Under the pieces are notes generated by a model. It made no database searches. It had not been told where the DNA came from and saw nothing but the letters and a program-made list of their open reading frames with translations. Both the position numbers and the translations under genes were made by a program. 64,000 nucleotides of DNA from an uncultured Lachnospiraceae bacterium. GTDB taxonomy: Bacteria; Bacillota; Clostridia; Lachnospirales; Lachnospiraceae. Position 1 is the first letter of the stretch. Every line of letters starts with the position of its first letter. Shown in pieces: positions 17,663 through 25,818 of the stretch. Location of the stretch: positions 1 to 64,000 of the forward strand of contig CAJJYZ010000002.1 in the NCBI GenBank assembly GCA_905197485.1, in the 5' to 3' direction.

Positions 17663-18616
17663 TTACCTTCCCTCTTTCCCCCATATAACGCGCTTTTGTT
17701 CTACCTTCTGTATGAATATTTTCTTTCTGACCGGAGAAATCAATATCATATCACGCCTTCCATTTATCACATAATCAATCTGAATCCGATCCAGAGACGG
17801 TGCCGCGGAAGAAAGCGGGTTATGTGTCTCCTTCATATTCACAATTCCTCGATACGGAATCCGGACTTTCCCATACACCGGCATGGTTACAAGAATATAC
17901 TCCGGATATAGAATATATTTGATAAAAAACATCGGAAGAACCAATACGGTACAGATGACTGTCACCCCGAACATCAACCAATCCATCTTTCCTTTTTCTA
18001 TCACATTCTGAATCCAGATTCCAAATTCCATCAAAAGTGTTCCTCCAAGAAGCAGACCAAGCCACCAGTCCATATGCGCCCGGTACACTTCCCCTTCCGC
18101 CGTCTTCTCGTATGCCCTGTAATCCCCCATCTGTTTTTCCAATTCTCGTCGTATCTTCCCGTCCTTCCAAAGATAGTATACAAGAGGCGCAAATGTGGCG
18201 ATTAGAAATATCGGCATAAACAATACTCCCAGATTCCGCACAGTCACCGCGCAGAAAACCATATAGGCGAATCCGCACATCAGGAAGAAATTCATCATAA
18301 CCAGCATCGGATAGATGGTAGTAAGACTTGTTTTCTCTTTCTCCTTCGCATATTGAGACATGGCGTTCGTTTTTACATAATAAATCACAATACCCATCAT
18401 CCCCATCAGGAACAGAATCACGAAGAATAATAAAATCAGTTCTGATTTATCTCCCATCCGGTCCATTACGCCATCTGCTCCGAAATGCATGGAAATTTGC
18501 TCCGGTATCTGTTTCCAGAACAGAATTGGGAACACAATCGACAACACTCCGATTCCTATCGTAATCCTCGTCAAAATCTTTCCCAGATGTAATATTCTCT
18601 CTTCCTTTTCTTTCAT
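17663..18616 (-). CDS. DUF1648-domain membrane protein
   Basis: A 317-residue protein with two groups of membrane segments. The N-terminal part has the DUF1648 pattern (LFWKQIPEQISMHFGADG; about 25-75), shared with SdpI-like immunity/signal proteins. The C-terminal region (about 240-310; YILVTMPVYGKVRIPYRGI) resembles a bacterial PH-like domain. It is the last gene of the two-component operon, 13 bases after the lipoprotein gene, so it may be part of the envelope response it controls. Exact role is unknown. Confidence 0.6.
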   Translation of the reverse strand: MKEKEERILHLGKILTRITIGIGVLSIVFPILFWKQIPEQISMHFGADGVMDRMGDKSELILLFFVILFLMGMMGIVIYYVKTNAMSQYAKEKEKTSLTTIYPMLVMMNFFLMCGFAYMVFCAVTVRNLGVLFMPIFLIATFAPLVYYLWKDGKIRRELEKQMGDYRAYEKTAEGEVYRAHMDWWLGLLLGGTLLMEFGIWIQNVIEKGKMDWLMFGVTVICTVLVLPMFFIKYILYPEYILVTMPVYGKVRIPYRGIVNMKETHNPLSSAAPSLDRIQIDYVINGRRDMILISPVRKKIFIQKVEQKRVIWGKEGR

Positions 18617-18629
18617 AAGACATCCCTCA

Positions 18630-19043
18630 CTATTTCACAAAAAATCCTGTCACCTGCATAGACGTATTAAAAGAAATCGTATATTGATTCTTCCCATTTT
18701 CATAGTTTGCCACAATAACCGCTGTGGCGAACTTTTCTCCCGTATCTGGTTCTTCTGTCCCTGTCACTGCTTCCTTCTCATACTTTTCGAATGCCCCTGC
18801 CTCTTCTATCACCGGGTCTATCGCTTGAAGCCAATCCTCTTTGGGCAACGCATTCTGCATCTTCGCATTGAATTTCTCCTCCCAAATTGCTTCCGTCTCC
18901 CCTTCATTCACCATATCAATAACCACTTTCGCTTCTTCCAATACCTTCTCCTTATCAAATTCTTCGGACAGCTTCGTCTTGGAACATCCTATCATACCAA
19001 GCGCCAACATCCCGACCATTATCATACATATCATTTTCTTCAT
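18630..19043 (-). CDS. Small lipoprotein, DUF3887-like
   Basis: A 137-residue exported protein. The lipobox LGMIGC places the modified cysteine at residue 20. The following acidic alpha/beta region resembles the DUF3887 fold found in Firmicutes lipoproteins. It lies between the sensor kinase and the DUF1648 gene in one operon. The function is unknown; a role in sensing or answering envelope stress is inference. Confidence 0.6.
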   Translation of the reverse strand: MKKMICMIMVGMLALGMIGCSKTKLSEEFDKEKVLEEAKVVIDMVNEGETEAIWEEKFNAKMQNALPKEDWLQAIDPVIEEAGAFEKYEKEAVTGTEEPDTGEKFATAVIVANYENGKNQYTISFNTSMQVTGFFVK

Positions 19044-19073
19044 CGCTCTTCCTCCTTGTATCGCTGATAAGTT

Positions 19074-20339
19074 TTATATCTGTGGAATGGTAATCACAAC
19101 CCGATAATCATTTTCCTCTTCCTTCACTTCCATCTTTCCTTCATATTTTCCAAGTGCATTTCTTATATTTTCGAGACCAACCCCCATATGTCCTTCCTTT
19201 TTCCTCTCCACTCCTTTCGTATTCGTCATTTTTATAATGTGAAAATCATGAAACCGGTCTGCCCGGATTTCCACCCATTTTTTTGTTTCTGCTGTTGCCG
19301 CCGCCTCAATTGCATTGTCCAGAAGGTTTGAAAAAATCGTTGTGATATCAATATCCCGCATGGACTGCAAATCAATCGCCCCAATCTTCACCTCTACCTC
19401 CACACTTTCTTTCTCTGCCCTTCTTATCTTGTCGTTTAAAATAATGTTTAACATCCGGTTATCCGTATAATATTTCTGTCCCATTGTATTCAACATCTGA
19501 TGCAAATCTTTTACATAAGCTTTTGCTTCCTTCTCTTCACTTCCGTAAAGCTCCTCGATTGCATGCAAATGATTCCGCATATCGTGAATTAGTTTTCTGG
19601 AACTCCGATATTTCTCCTCCAGTTCTTCATAGTAGCGAAACTGCATTTCACTTTTCTGTTCCAGAAGTTCCAAATCCTTTTCCAACTTCACTGCTCTTCC
19701 TACATTATAAAACAGATAAATAATATAGATGTTCAAGAACAACAGCGCTGCTGCATTTATCACAATCAATGCAGCTCCGTAAAACTGTATATAAATATTT
19801 CCCATGCTGATAAGACTATATAGGAAAAGAAAGCTAAATACCGGAAGCAAAAAAATCCCCCAATACTTCCTACTCGAAACCTCTCTGTTTTCTCCTCTCT
19901 TCACCAAGCTTGTCAATATCTTCGTCAGGAAAATCACCGCCAGACATTTCACCAGAATCGTCATGTTTCCTGCTCCATAAGTAAACACAATATTCCGTTT
20001 CATGTACCATTCCATTATCCCGGCAGATATCATCGACTGACAGCACCAGATACATATCATGTAGATTCCACAGTAACATAAGTACGTCTTTTGCTTACTG
20101 AAACACCTATATCCGACACATAATCCATATGCTAGAGGAATCACTATCGAAAAAAATCTGCTCCATACATACTGGTCCATGAAAAGCGAAACAAATACAA
20201 TCAGCACATATCCTGCGAACGCCGCTATATTACAGCTCTTCTTCCCCGCAATTTCATGACTAATATGACTCATAAAATAATACAGTCCAACTGCCATAAT
20301 GAAAATCTCCAGAATCCCGAATATCAGATTCAACCACAT
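19074..20339 (-). CDS. AgrC-like GHKL sensor histidine kinase
   Basis: A 421-residue membrane kinase. Six or so N-terminal hydrophobic segments (to about 205) are followed by a short coiled coil, the phosphoacceptor His252 in LIHDMRNHLHAI, and a GHKL ATPase with the N-box SNLLDNAIEAA and the glycine motif GVGLENI. It resembles peptide-sensing AgrC/BlpH/VirS kinases. It is 14 bases downstream of a LytTR response regulator. No AgrD-like peptide gene or AgrB was seen nearby. Confidence 0.88.
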   Translation of the reverse strand: MWLNLIFGILEIFIMAVGLYYFMSHISHEIAGKKSCNIAAFAGYVLIVFVSLFMDQYVWSRFFSIVIPLAYGLCVGYRCFSKQKTYLCYCGIYMICIWCCQSMISAGIMEWYMKRNIVFTYGAGNMTILVKCLAVIFLTKILTSLVKRGENREVSSRKYWGIFLLPVFSFLFLYSLISMGNIYIQFYGAALIVINAAALLFLNIYIIYLFYNVGRAVKLEKDLELLEQKSEMQFRYYEELEEKYRSSRKLIHDMRNHLHAIEELYGSEEKEAKAYVKDLHQMLNTMGQKYYTDNRMLNIILNDKIRRAEKESVEVEVKIGAIDLQSMRDIDITTIFSNLLDNAIEAAATAETKKWVEIRADRFHDFHIIKMTNTKGVERKKEGHMGVGLENIRNALGKYEGKMEVKEEENDYRVVITIPQI

Positions 20340-20353
20340 CGCTTCTCATCCTC

Positions 20354-21052
20354 TCAAATACATTCTGCTAAAAACTTATGAAGCTTCTCCCTGAATTCCA
20401 CCGATTTTTTCTGTGACAGCGGAATTACATCCCCATTCATCATGAAAACATCATATCCTTTTACATTTTTTACATGAGACAGATTCACGCAAAAGCTCTT
20501 GTGCGGAACCGCAAAGCCATAAGGCTCCATTCGTTCTGACACTTCCGAAATGCTTCCTATCAACCAATATTCCCCGTCTGCCGTCTTCATAGATACATGA
20601 CGTTCTTTATATTCCATGAAGTAGATTTCATCCAACGTCTTGACTGTCATTCCGTCTTTTAACGTAAAACGGATGGTTCTTGACTCTCTTTTTTCTTTAT
20701 AATAAGAATCCGCCTCCTGCAATTGCCGATGAAGCTCCTCTCTTTTCACCGGTTTTAAGAGATACGCAAAAGCATGTACCGAAAACGCATAATTCACATA
20801 ATCTGTATAACTCGTCACATAAATAATCTTTACATTCTTATCCCGTTCGCGAATCTGCTTCGCCGCCTCGATTCCATCGATACCTTGCATATCAATATCC
20901 AGAAAAATAATATCATAGGATTCACTTTTGGAAAGGAGTTCCTCTCCCGAATAGAAGCAATCGATGTCGCATTCCTTCCCGTAAGCTAAAATCTCACGTT
21001 TTATAGCCTCAACTTCCTGTTTTTCATCATCACAAACCGCTATCTTCCACAT
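20354..21052 (-). CDS. LytTR-family response regulator (AgrA-like)
   Basis: A 232-residue regulator with an N-terminal receiver (acidic pair Asp8/Asp9, phosphoacceptor Asp52 in FLDIDM, TSYTDY, LLKPV) and a C-terminal LytTR DNA-binding domain (about 130-230). It is the first gene of the operon with the kinase, lipoprotein and DUF1648 gene. Two identical 10-bp direct repeats 21 bp apart lie 70-100 bases upstream and fit autoregulation by this protein. Confidence 0.9.
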   Translation of the reverse strand: MWKIAVCDDEKQEVEAIKREILAYGKECDIDCFYSGEELLSKSESYDIIFLDIDMQGIDGIEAAKQIRERDKNVKIIYVTSYTDYVNYAFSVHAFAYLLKPVKREELHRQLQEADSYYKEKRESRTIRFTLKDGMTVKTLDEIYFMEYKERHVSMKTADGEYWLIGSISEVSERMEPYGFAVPHKSFCVNLSHVKNVKGYDVFMMNGDVIPLSQKKSVEFREKLHKFLAECI

Positions 21053-21120
21053 CTTTTTCCCCTCACATTTATTATGGTTTCATTATAAGCCGATGAAAAT
21101 CTTTTGCAATATCTTTTGTC

Positions 21121-21151
21121 TAAGATACAGTTTTTCTACTATAAGATACAG
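21121..21151 (-). promoter_or_regulatory. LytTR-type direct repeat operator
   Basis: TAAGATACAG occurs at 21121-21130 and again at 21142-21151, a period of 21 bp (two helical turns), the layout bound by LytTR regulator dimers. It stands between the divergent regulator gene and the DUF1836 gene. Confidence 0.5.
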
Positions 21152-21159
21152 AATTTGTC

Positions 21160-21188
21160 TTGCTATCTAGTTTTGAATACTATATAAT
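21160..21188 (+). promoter_or_regulatory. Promoter of the DUF1836 gene
   Basis: TTGCTA (21160-21165), a 17-bp spacer and TATAAT (21183-21188) stand 24 bases before the start codon. Confidence 0.6.
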
Positions 21189-21211
21189 AGACATGTCGAG
21201 GTGGTGATAAC

Positions 21212-21820
21212 ATGACAATAGATTCAAATGACATTTTAAACAGTATTTTATCCAGTCTTTCCCGGATTGACTATGTGCGCCCAGAAGACATTCCAAATAT
21301 TGATTTGTATATGGACCAGATTACAACATTTATGGAAGCGCATTTAAGTTCCAGCAAACGTTACGAAGAAGACAAGATTCTTACAAAAACAATGATTAAT
21401 AATTATTCCAAGAATCATCTGCTTCCCCCGTCCGAAAAGAAGAAGTATTCGAAGGAGCATGTGCTTCTCTTAATCTTCATTTATTATTTTAAAAATATTT
21501 TATCAATCAAAGACATCGAGACGTTACTTTCTCCTCTCACAGAAAAGTTCTTCCACACAGACTCTGCCACTCCGCTCACTTCTATTTACGAAGAGGTTTG
21601 CAGATTCGAGAAGAGCCGTATCGAAGAATTGCAGGAAAATGTAAAAGAAATGTATCAGAGCTCTCTTCATTCTTTTGAAAACGCTAATGAGGAAGACCAG
21701 AACTTCCTTCAGCTTTTTATGTTTATCTGTTCATTAAGCTTCGATGTGTATGTCAAGAAGCAGATGATTGAAAAGATGATTGACCTTCTCCCGGAGCCGG
21801 AGAAGAAAAAGAAATCTTAA
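21212..21820 (+). CDS. DUF1836 domain protein
   Basis: A 202-residue cytoplasmic protein with the family phrase YVRPEDIPNIDLYMDQITTF and TMINNYSKNHLLPP, a MerR-like winged helix pattern. It may be a DNA-binding regulator; its target is unknown. It is the only plus-strand gene in the first 23 kb, has its own promoter, and shares a bidirectional terminator with the next gene. A GAGGTGG ribosome site precedes the ATG. Confidence 0.75.
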   Translation: MTIDSNDILNSILSSLSRIDYVRPEDIPNIDLYMDQITTFMEAHLSSSKRYEEDKILTKTMINNYSKNHLLPPSEKKKYSKEHVLLLIFIYYFKNILSIKDIETLLSPLTEKFFHTDSATPLTSIYEEVCRFEKSRIEELQENVKEMYQSSLHSFENANEEDQNFLQLFMFICSLSFDVYVKKQMIEKMIDLLPEPEKKKKS

Positions 21821-21865
21821 ACAAAAGGCTTCATAAGGTAATCTCTTGATTCTATCATTTTAAAA

Positions 21866-21895
21866 AGGTGTTAGCTCTCCATTGAACTAACACCT
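21866..21895. terminator. Bidirectional terminator between convergent genes
   Basis: AGGTGTTAG (21866-21874) pairs with CTAACACCT (21887-21895). A-rich sequence before and T-rich sequence after allow it to act on both strands. Confidence 0.75.
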
Positions 21896-21900
21896 CTTCT

Positions 21901-22191
21901 TTACTCTTCATTCAGTCTGTTAAATACCAAATCGTATCCGTCGTTTCCATAATTCAACGAACGATTCACACGACTAATCGTGGCAGTCGATGCGCCTGTC
22001 TTCTCCGCAATCTCAAGATACGTCTTCTGTTCTCTCAACATCTTCGCAACCTCAAATCTCTGCGATAAAGACAGCAATTCATTGATAGTACAAATATCCT
22101 CAAAAAATGTATAACATTCTTCCTTATCCTTTAAACTTAAAATCGCATCGAACAGATAGTCAACAGCCTCTGTCTTAATCTTCTTACTCAT
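21901..22191 (-). CDS. TrpR/YerC-YecD family DNA-binding protein
   Basis: A 96-residue regulator. FFEDICTINELLSLSQRFEVAKML followed by the helix-turn-helix TYLEIAEKTGASTATISRVNRSL is the YerC/TrpR-like family pattern. Homologues are common small regulators in Firmicutes; the controlled genes are not evident here. Confidence 0.85.
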   Translation of the reverse strand: MSKKIKTEAVDYLFDAILSLKDKEECYTFFEDICTINELLSLSQRFEVAKMLREQKTYLEIAEKTGASTATISRVNRSLNYGNDGYDLVFNRLNEE

Positions 22192-22277
22192 AACTTCTAT
22201 CTCCTGCTCTTATTTTCATTATAGCTTTATTACGTCTGTATTTTAACACACTAAATCTTTAAAGTCTACATCTTTTT

Positions 22278-22991
22278 CTAACGTTTTAAATGTTTGAGTA
22301 ATTTTTCACAAGAAGTTGTCACTACCAATTCCTCCGGAAACTCTGTTTCTTTCAACACATCGTACACATTTCGAAAGTTTCCAAGCTCCACATCCACATG
22401 GGAATCGCTTCCTGTTGTAATGTATACCCCATGTTCTTTGCAAAGGTTCAACAACTTCAACGTATTTTCTCTCGTATTCTCCCGGAATCCATCCGGTCTA
22501 AGGGATGAATTGTTTACCTCTAACAATGTTCCGGTTTCTTTTGCCATCTTTACTACCGCTTCATAGTCCACCGGGAATCTTCCGTCATCCGGATGACCGA
22601 TAATGGAGACATACGGATTCTTCATCGCCTCGATATACGCTTTAGTATTTCCTTCGATTCCGCGACTCTCTCCGTAACAAGGTCCATGAATACTTGCAAT
22701 CGCAATATCCATCTGTTTTAGCAAATGCTCCGGCAAATCAACCGTTCCGTCTTCATCCATAATATTCAGTTCCACTCCAAACATCAGCTTCATTCCATAC
22801 AATTCCCTCGGAAGAATCCCAAAATTCGAAAAATAAAACCTTCCACAAGACTCCGGCATGGTCGGCGCATGTTCTGTAATCGCAAGCGCTTCAAGTCCTG
22901 CTTCCGCCCCTGCCTTCGCCATCTCCCTGATTGTGCTGTAAGCATGTCCGCTTGCAATCGTATGGGAATGTGTATCTGCCATAATTTTCAT
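22278..22991 (-). CDS. PHP-domain phosphatase (YcdX-like)
   Basis: A 237-residue cytoplasmic metal-dependent phosphoesterase. Metal-binding motifs are visible: DTHSHT near the start, ITEHAP, ASIHGP, GHPDDGR and the C-terminal TGSDSHV. It resembles YcdX-type phosphatases rather than histidinol phosphatase or PolX. The substrate is unknown. It is separated by a terminator from the split lipoprotein gene. Confidence 0.85.
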   Translation of the reverse strand: MKIMADTHSHTIASGHAYSTIREMAKAGAEAGLEALAITEHAPTMPESCGRFYFSNFGILPRELYGMKLMFGVELNIMDEDGTVDLPEHLLKQMDIAIASIHGPCYGESRGIEGNTKAYIEAMKNPYVSIIGHPDDGRFPVDYEAVVKMAKETGTLLEVNNSSLRPDGFRENTRENTLKLLNLCKEHGVYITTGSDSHVDVELGNFRNVYDVLKETEFPEELVVTTSCEKLLKHLKR

Positions 22992-23080
22992 GTTATCACG
23001 CTCCTCGTCAAATTCAGTCTTTTAATCAATATTATAGATGAAAATATCTTCAAATACAAATATCATTTGACAATCACTTG

Positions 23081-23131
23081 ACAAAGAAAACGGGACTTCC
23101 CCATTCCTTATCCGGCAAAGTCCCGCTTTGT
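23081..23131 (-). terminator. Terminator after the split substrate-binding protein gene
   Basis: CGGGACTT (23091-23098) pairs with AAGTCCCG (23118-23125), extended by ACAAAG/CTTTGT outside. It follows the original stop of the lipoprotein gene. Confidence 0.7.
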
Positions 23132-23142
23132 TTTATTCCACT

Positions 23143-23574
23143 TTATTTTGCTGCCTCTTCTGCAAATTCTGTCGTTACCAAGTCTTCATATGTGGTACGT
23201 TTTGTCAATTCTCCCGCATCATCAAGAATATCCTGCAAGAGTTCAAAACTCTCTTTCTCAAAGATAAGGTTCTCTTTCCATGTCTCCTGCTCATAATATC
23301 TCGTCACGATTGTCGTAATCGTCTCAAGACTCGATTCTTCAAATTGTGGTTTTATCACTTCTGCAATTTCTTCCGGCGTATGTGTTTGCACATAATCCAT
23401 TCCCTTTTGAAGCGCATTCGTAAATCCCTGCAGCGCCTCTTTATTTTCCTCTATATAACTCTTCTTCGCGGAAAACGCCGTATACGGAACATAACCGCTG
23501 TCCGTTCCGAGGGACGCCACTACATGACCTTTACCGGCTTCCTCAAGCGTTGTCGCTCCTGGTTCGAATTCAAC
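23143..23574 (-). pseudogene. 3' part of ABC substrate-binding protein gene cut by the prophage
   Basis: The frame reads NSVEFEPGATTLEEAGKGHV and then SLGTDSGYVPYTAFSAKK, the C-terminal third of an SsuA/ThiY-like (NMT1) substrate-binding protein. The longest ATG-initiated piece begins only at 23520, but the frame stays coding back to the prophage boundary at 23571-23574. Its 5' part is at 62508-63128. Joined, the gene would read ...GDFTV-EFEPGAT..., matching the family's usual G-D-x4-FEP segment. Without a signal sequence or start site this piece is not expected to work. Confidence 0.85.
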
Positions 23575-23599
23575 GCTGTTATATAAGATACTACACCCA
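23560..23599 (-). other. attL: attL
   Basis: Host gene sequence ends at CAAC (23571-23574). Fourteen bases inside the prophage lies the arm TACTACACCCA (23589-23599), the inverted partner of the arm at the other end. The proposed crossover dinucleotide is AC at 23573-23574. Confidence 0.8.
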
Positions 23600-23628
23600 G
23601 ATGATGCAATATATTATAGAAGAAACAG

Positions 23629-23651
23629 CCCCAATCCACACCGGAAAGGGG
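23629..23651 (-). terminator. Terminator at the end of the phage late transcript
   Basis: CCCC (23629-23632) with GGGG (23648-23651), plus TCC/GGA inside, lies 9 bases after the endolysin stop and just inside attL. It would stop late transcription entering the host gene. Confidence 0.55.
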
Positions 23652-23659
23652 ATTTGTTA

Positions 23660-24583
23660 TTATAAACTATTCATCCAACGCTGATCTGCTTTGCACGTCT
23701 CTACGCCATAAGAACCATCAATTTTCCCTTTGTAAAAACCTTTGTCCCTCAAAAACTTCTGCTTAGCAATGACGTGCTGCTTTCCAATATAGCCGTCAAT
23801 TTTACCCTTGTAATAGTTTTTCGCTTTCAAGTCTTTCTGTTCTGCTCTAGCCATATCGGAACCGCTCGCTTTTCCGGATGTCCATCTGACACAGCCGCCT
23901 TTCTCGAGAGCATAACAGTATTTCTTATTTACCGCCGGCTGTCCGGAAACAATTGCATCTTGTTTCGTTCCGTAAATCTGCTGTTTTCTTCTCGTGGTTC
24001 TCGGTCCGTGCGAACCATCAACATTGATTTTATTGCTTGTCGGTTTACTTGGCTTACTTGGTTTTTCCGGAGCTTGTGGCTTAACCGGAACTGTAGCTTG
24101 TCCGAGATAACCACGAATCAGGTTTAGGAATCTTTCCCATCCTAAGTCTAATGTTTTATGCGGACAATACTTTCCGGAGAAGTCCTGATGCTTCTTAACC
24201 TTATCAATGCCCCATCCATGTTCTTTCAGTTTGCAAGCAATATAGTATGCAGCATTCTTCTCTGCTTGTGCGAACTTCGCCGAGTCTCCGGTTGAATAAC
24301 AGATCTCAACCGCATAGTAGTTTCTGTTTCCATTCCCGTTTCTTCCGTCTCCTGCATGAAATGCATTACGTTTTTCCGGGATACACTCCACAACTTGATA
24401 ATCATCAACTGCAGCATGGAATGATACCGCATTGTTGTTCCGGATCATGTAAGATGCTTCTGACAGAGCAGATGCTTTGTTTGCCGTATTATGTACGCAA
24501 ATTCCTTTCGGTGTCATTTTAAATGGACATTTCTTGCTGTACTTATTCTGCGGTACAAGCATTCTCGTTACTTTTAATGTCAT
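23660..24583 (-). CDS. Endolysin: N-acetylmuramoyl-L-alanine amidase with C-terminal wall-binding repeats
   Basis: Cuts the amide bond between muramic acid and the stem peptide at the end of the lytic cycle. The Amidase_2 domain (about 10-150) has likely zinc ligands His31 (VHNTAN), His132 and Cys140 (HQDFSGKYCPH). A Pro/Lys/Ser linker follows (about 165-190), then a wall-binding region with two similar units (YYKGKIDGYIG and FYKGKIDGSYG, about 250-305). No signal peptide, so export depends on the holin. The start at 24583 follows GAGGTGG and overlaps the stop of the acidic gene. Confidence 0.92.
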   Translation of the reverse strand: MTLKVTRMLVPQNKYSKKCPFKMTPKGICVHNTANKASALSEASYMIRNNNAVSFHAAVDDYQVVECIPEKRNAFHAGDGRNGNGNRNYYAVEICYSTGDSAKFAQAEKNAAYYIACKLKEHGWGIDKVKKHQDFSGKYCPHKTLDLGWERFLNLIRGYLGQATVPVKPQAPEKPSKPSKPTSNKINVDGSHGPRTTRRKQQIYGTKQDAIVSGQPAVNKKYCYALEKGGCVRWTSGKASGSDMARAEQKDLKAKNYYKGKIDGYIGKQHVIAKQKFLRDKGFYKGKIDGSYGVETCKADQRWMNSL

Positions 24584-24726
24584 TACCATTCCACCTCGCT
24601 TTCATCGATTTCAACATCTTCTCCGATACCGTCCAATGGATCCAGTTCTTCAAAAACGTCTTCGTTCTGACTTGCAAGTTCCTCATCATATTCCATTTCT
24701 TCAATCTCAAGTTTTAATTCTTCCAT
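24583..24726 (-). CDS. 47-residue highly acidic protein between holin and endolysin
   Basis: The protein starts MEELKLEIEEMEYDEELASQ and ends SEVEW. It has 16 Glu and 6 Asp against a single Lys, net charge about -21. AAAGGAG lies 6 bases before the ATG, and its stop overlaps the endolysin start (TAATG), so it is almost certainly translated. The role is unknown. Acidic phage proteins of this size are sometimes DNA mimics or antirepressors, but the lysis-cassette position would also fit a regulator of lysis. It is too short to have been called by length filters. Confidence 0.75.
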   Translation of the reverse strand: MEELKLEIEEMEYDEELASQNEDVFEELDPLDGIGEDVEIDESEVEW

Positions 24727-24789
24727 TTGAACTCCTTTCTTTTTTTTGCGCCGGCGCAAATTAAAAGAGGACGATTGCTCGCCCTCTCA

Positions 24790-25083
24790 CTACTCTGCTT
24801 TATTTACTTGTTTCACAATCTGATTCACATATGTACTTAATCCTGCTACCAAGATACCTTGCACAATCGCCGTAAACACCGCCATAGCGATTTCTTGCGC
24901 CGTACCTAAAGGACAAGTGGCGACCACATAAATCGTTGCTAGAATGATGCCTACACAGCCTAGCACGATAGGAATAAACTTGTCTTTTACTGTCTGCGAT
25001 TGTTTTAGTCCCATACCGACAAAATACAATACGATTGCTACCACTACCAGTTCCGGTTTAATATAATTCATAACCCGTTCCAT
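24790..25083 (-). CDS. Holin
   Basis: A 97-residue protein with three hydrophobic segments (VVVAIVLYFVGMGL, FIPIVLGCVGIILATIYVV, MAVFTAIVQGILVAGLSTYV) and a charged C-terminus, matching phage holin families such as Hol44/BhlA-like. It forms the membrane lesion that releases the endolysin. AGGAGG precedes the ATG at 25083. Two short genes separate it from the tail module. Confidence 0.82.
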   Translation of the reverse strand: MERVMNYIKPELVVVAIVLYFVGMGLKQSQTVKDKFIPIVLGCVGIILATIYVVATCPLGTAQEIAMAVFTAIVQGILVAGLSTYVNQIVKQVNKAE

Positions 25084-25093
25084 ATTCTGCCTC

Positions 25094-25387
25094 CTATCCT
25101 TTGATTGGAAGTTTCTTCACTTCTTCTAACAACTTTGTTACCATTCCATTTCCACCAAGCGCATGATATGCGTCATACATCTCCACAAAGTTTTCTAATC
25201 CATGCTTTGTGATGTATCCTCTCTCCATCCATTTCTCATGATATTCTATGAGCTGGACACGCAATAATAGCATCGTTCCTTTGCTGTTGGCGTCCCGGTC
25301 TCTCTTCTGTGTCTTGAGCATCCATACGATGTATCCCATAACCCCGGACATTACAATCGAGAAAACATCTTTGATAATCTCCTGCAA
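25094..25387 (-). CDS. Small membrane-anchored protein of the lysis module
   Basis: About 97 residues. An N-terminal hydrophobic segment (DVFSIVMSGVMGYIVWML) is followed by a basic and helical cytoplasmic part. The TTG at 25387 is taken as the start because AAAGGAGGG lies just upstream; the longer frame back to 25528 overlaps the previous gene. The pattern resembles small holin-like or XhlA-like accessory proteins next to holins. Exact role unknown. Confidence 0.65.
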   Translation of the reverse strand: MQEIIKDVFSIVMSGVMGYIVWMLKTQKRDRDANSKGTMLLLRVQLIEYHEKWMERGYITKHGLENFVEMYDAYHALGGNGMVTKLLEEVKKLPIKG

Positions 25388-25404
25388 TGGAACTCCCTCC
25401 TTTC

Positions 25405-25806
25405 TTAATTCGTCCCGTAAATCTCCATGCTTGCAAGTGATGTTTTCACCATCAGTTTGGTATCCGATACATAATAGACACTCGCGGATAAATCTCCAAA
25501 ATCTGCCGGAGCAGAGATATGAATGCAATAATCCCGGCTTGTTACCTGTCTCAATAATTGCACCGGAATATTTTCGATGCGCTGCACCTGTCCCTCTACC
25601 TTCAAGACCAATGTAGCATACTTATATCCGCTTAAACTTTTACGCAAATTTACCGCACACCACTCCGCAATATTAATCGGTGATAACAACTGTTCGCATA
25701 CGGAATTTGTGAGTTTCTGTACAAGATACCGTAACCCGTCATAGTTTAGAAATTTTTCTCTTGCAGCTTTGTCCGTTCGGAAGAATCTCTTTATAAATTC
25801 CGGCAT
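25405..25806 (-). CDS. Phage protein between tail fibre and lysis genes, unknown
   Basis: A 133-residue protein beginning MPEFIKRFFRTDKAAREKFLNYDGLRYLV. It has no signal or membrane segment. The phrase FLNYDGLRYLVQKL is similar to the first part of the neighbouring tail proteins (FLDFTGLGTF, KYLDQEGLAHLI), a motif common in phage tail appendages. It may be a tail or host-contact component. Function not recognised. Confidence 0.6.
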   Translation of the reverse strand: MPEFIKRFFRTDKAAREKFLNYDGLRYLVQKLTNSVCEQLLSPINIAEWCAVNLRKSLSGYKYATLVLKVEGQVQRIENIPVQLLRQVTSRDYCIHISAPADFGDLSASVYYVSDTKLMVKTSLASMEIYGTN

Positions 25807-25818
25807 ACCCTCACCTGC

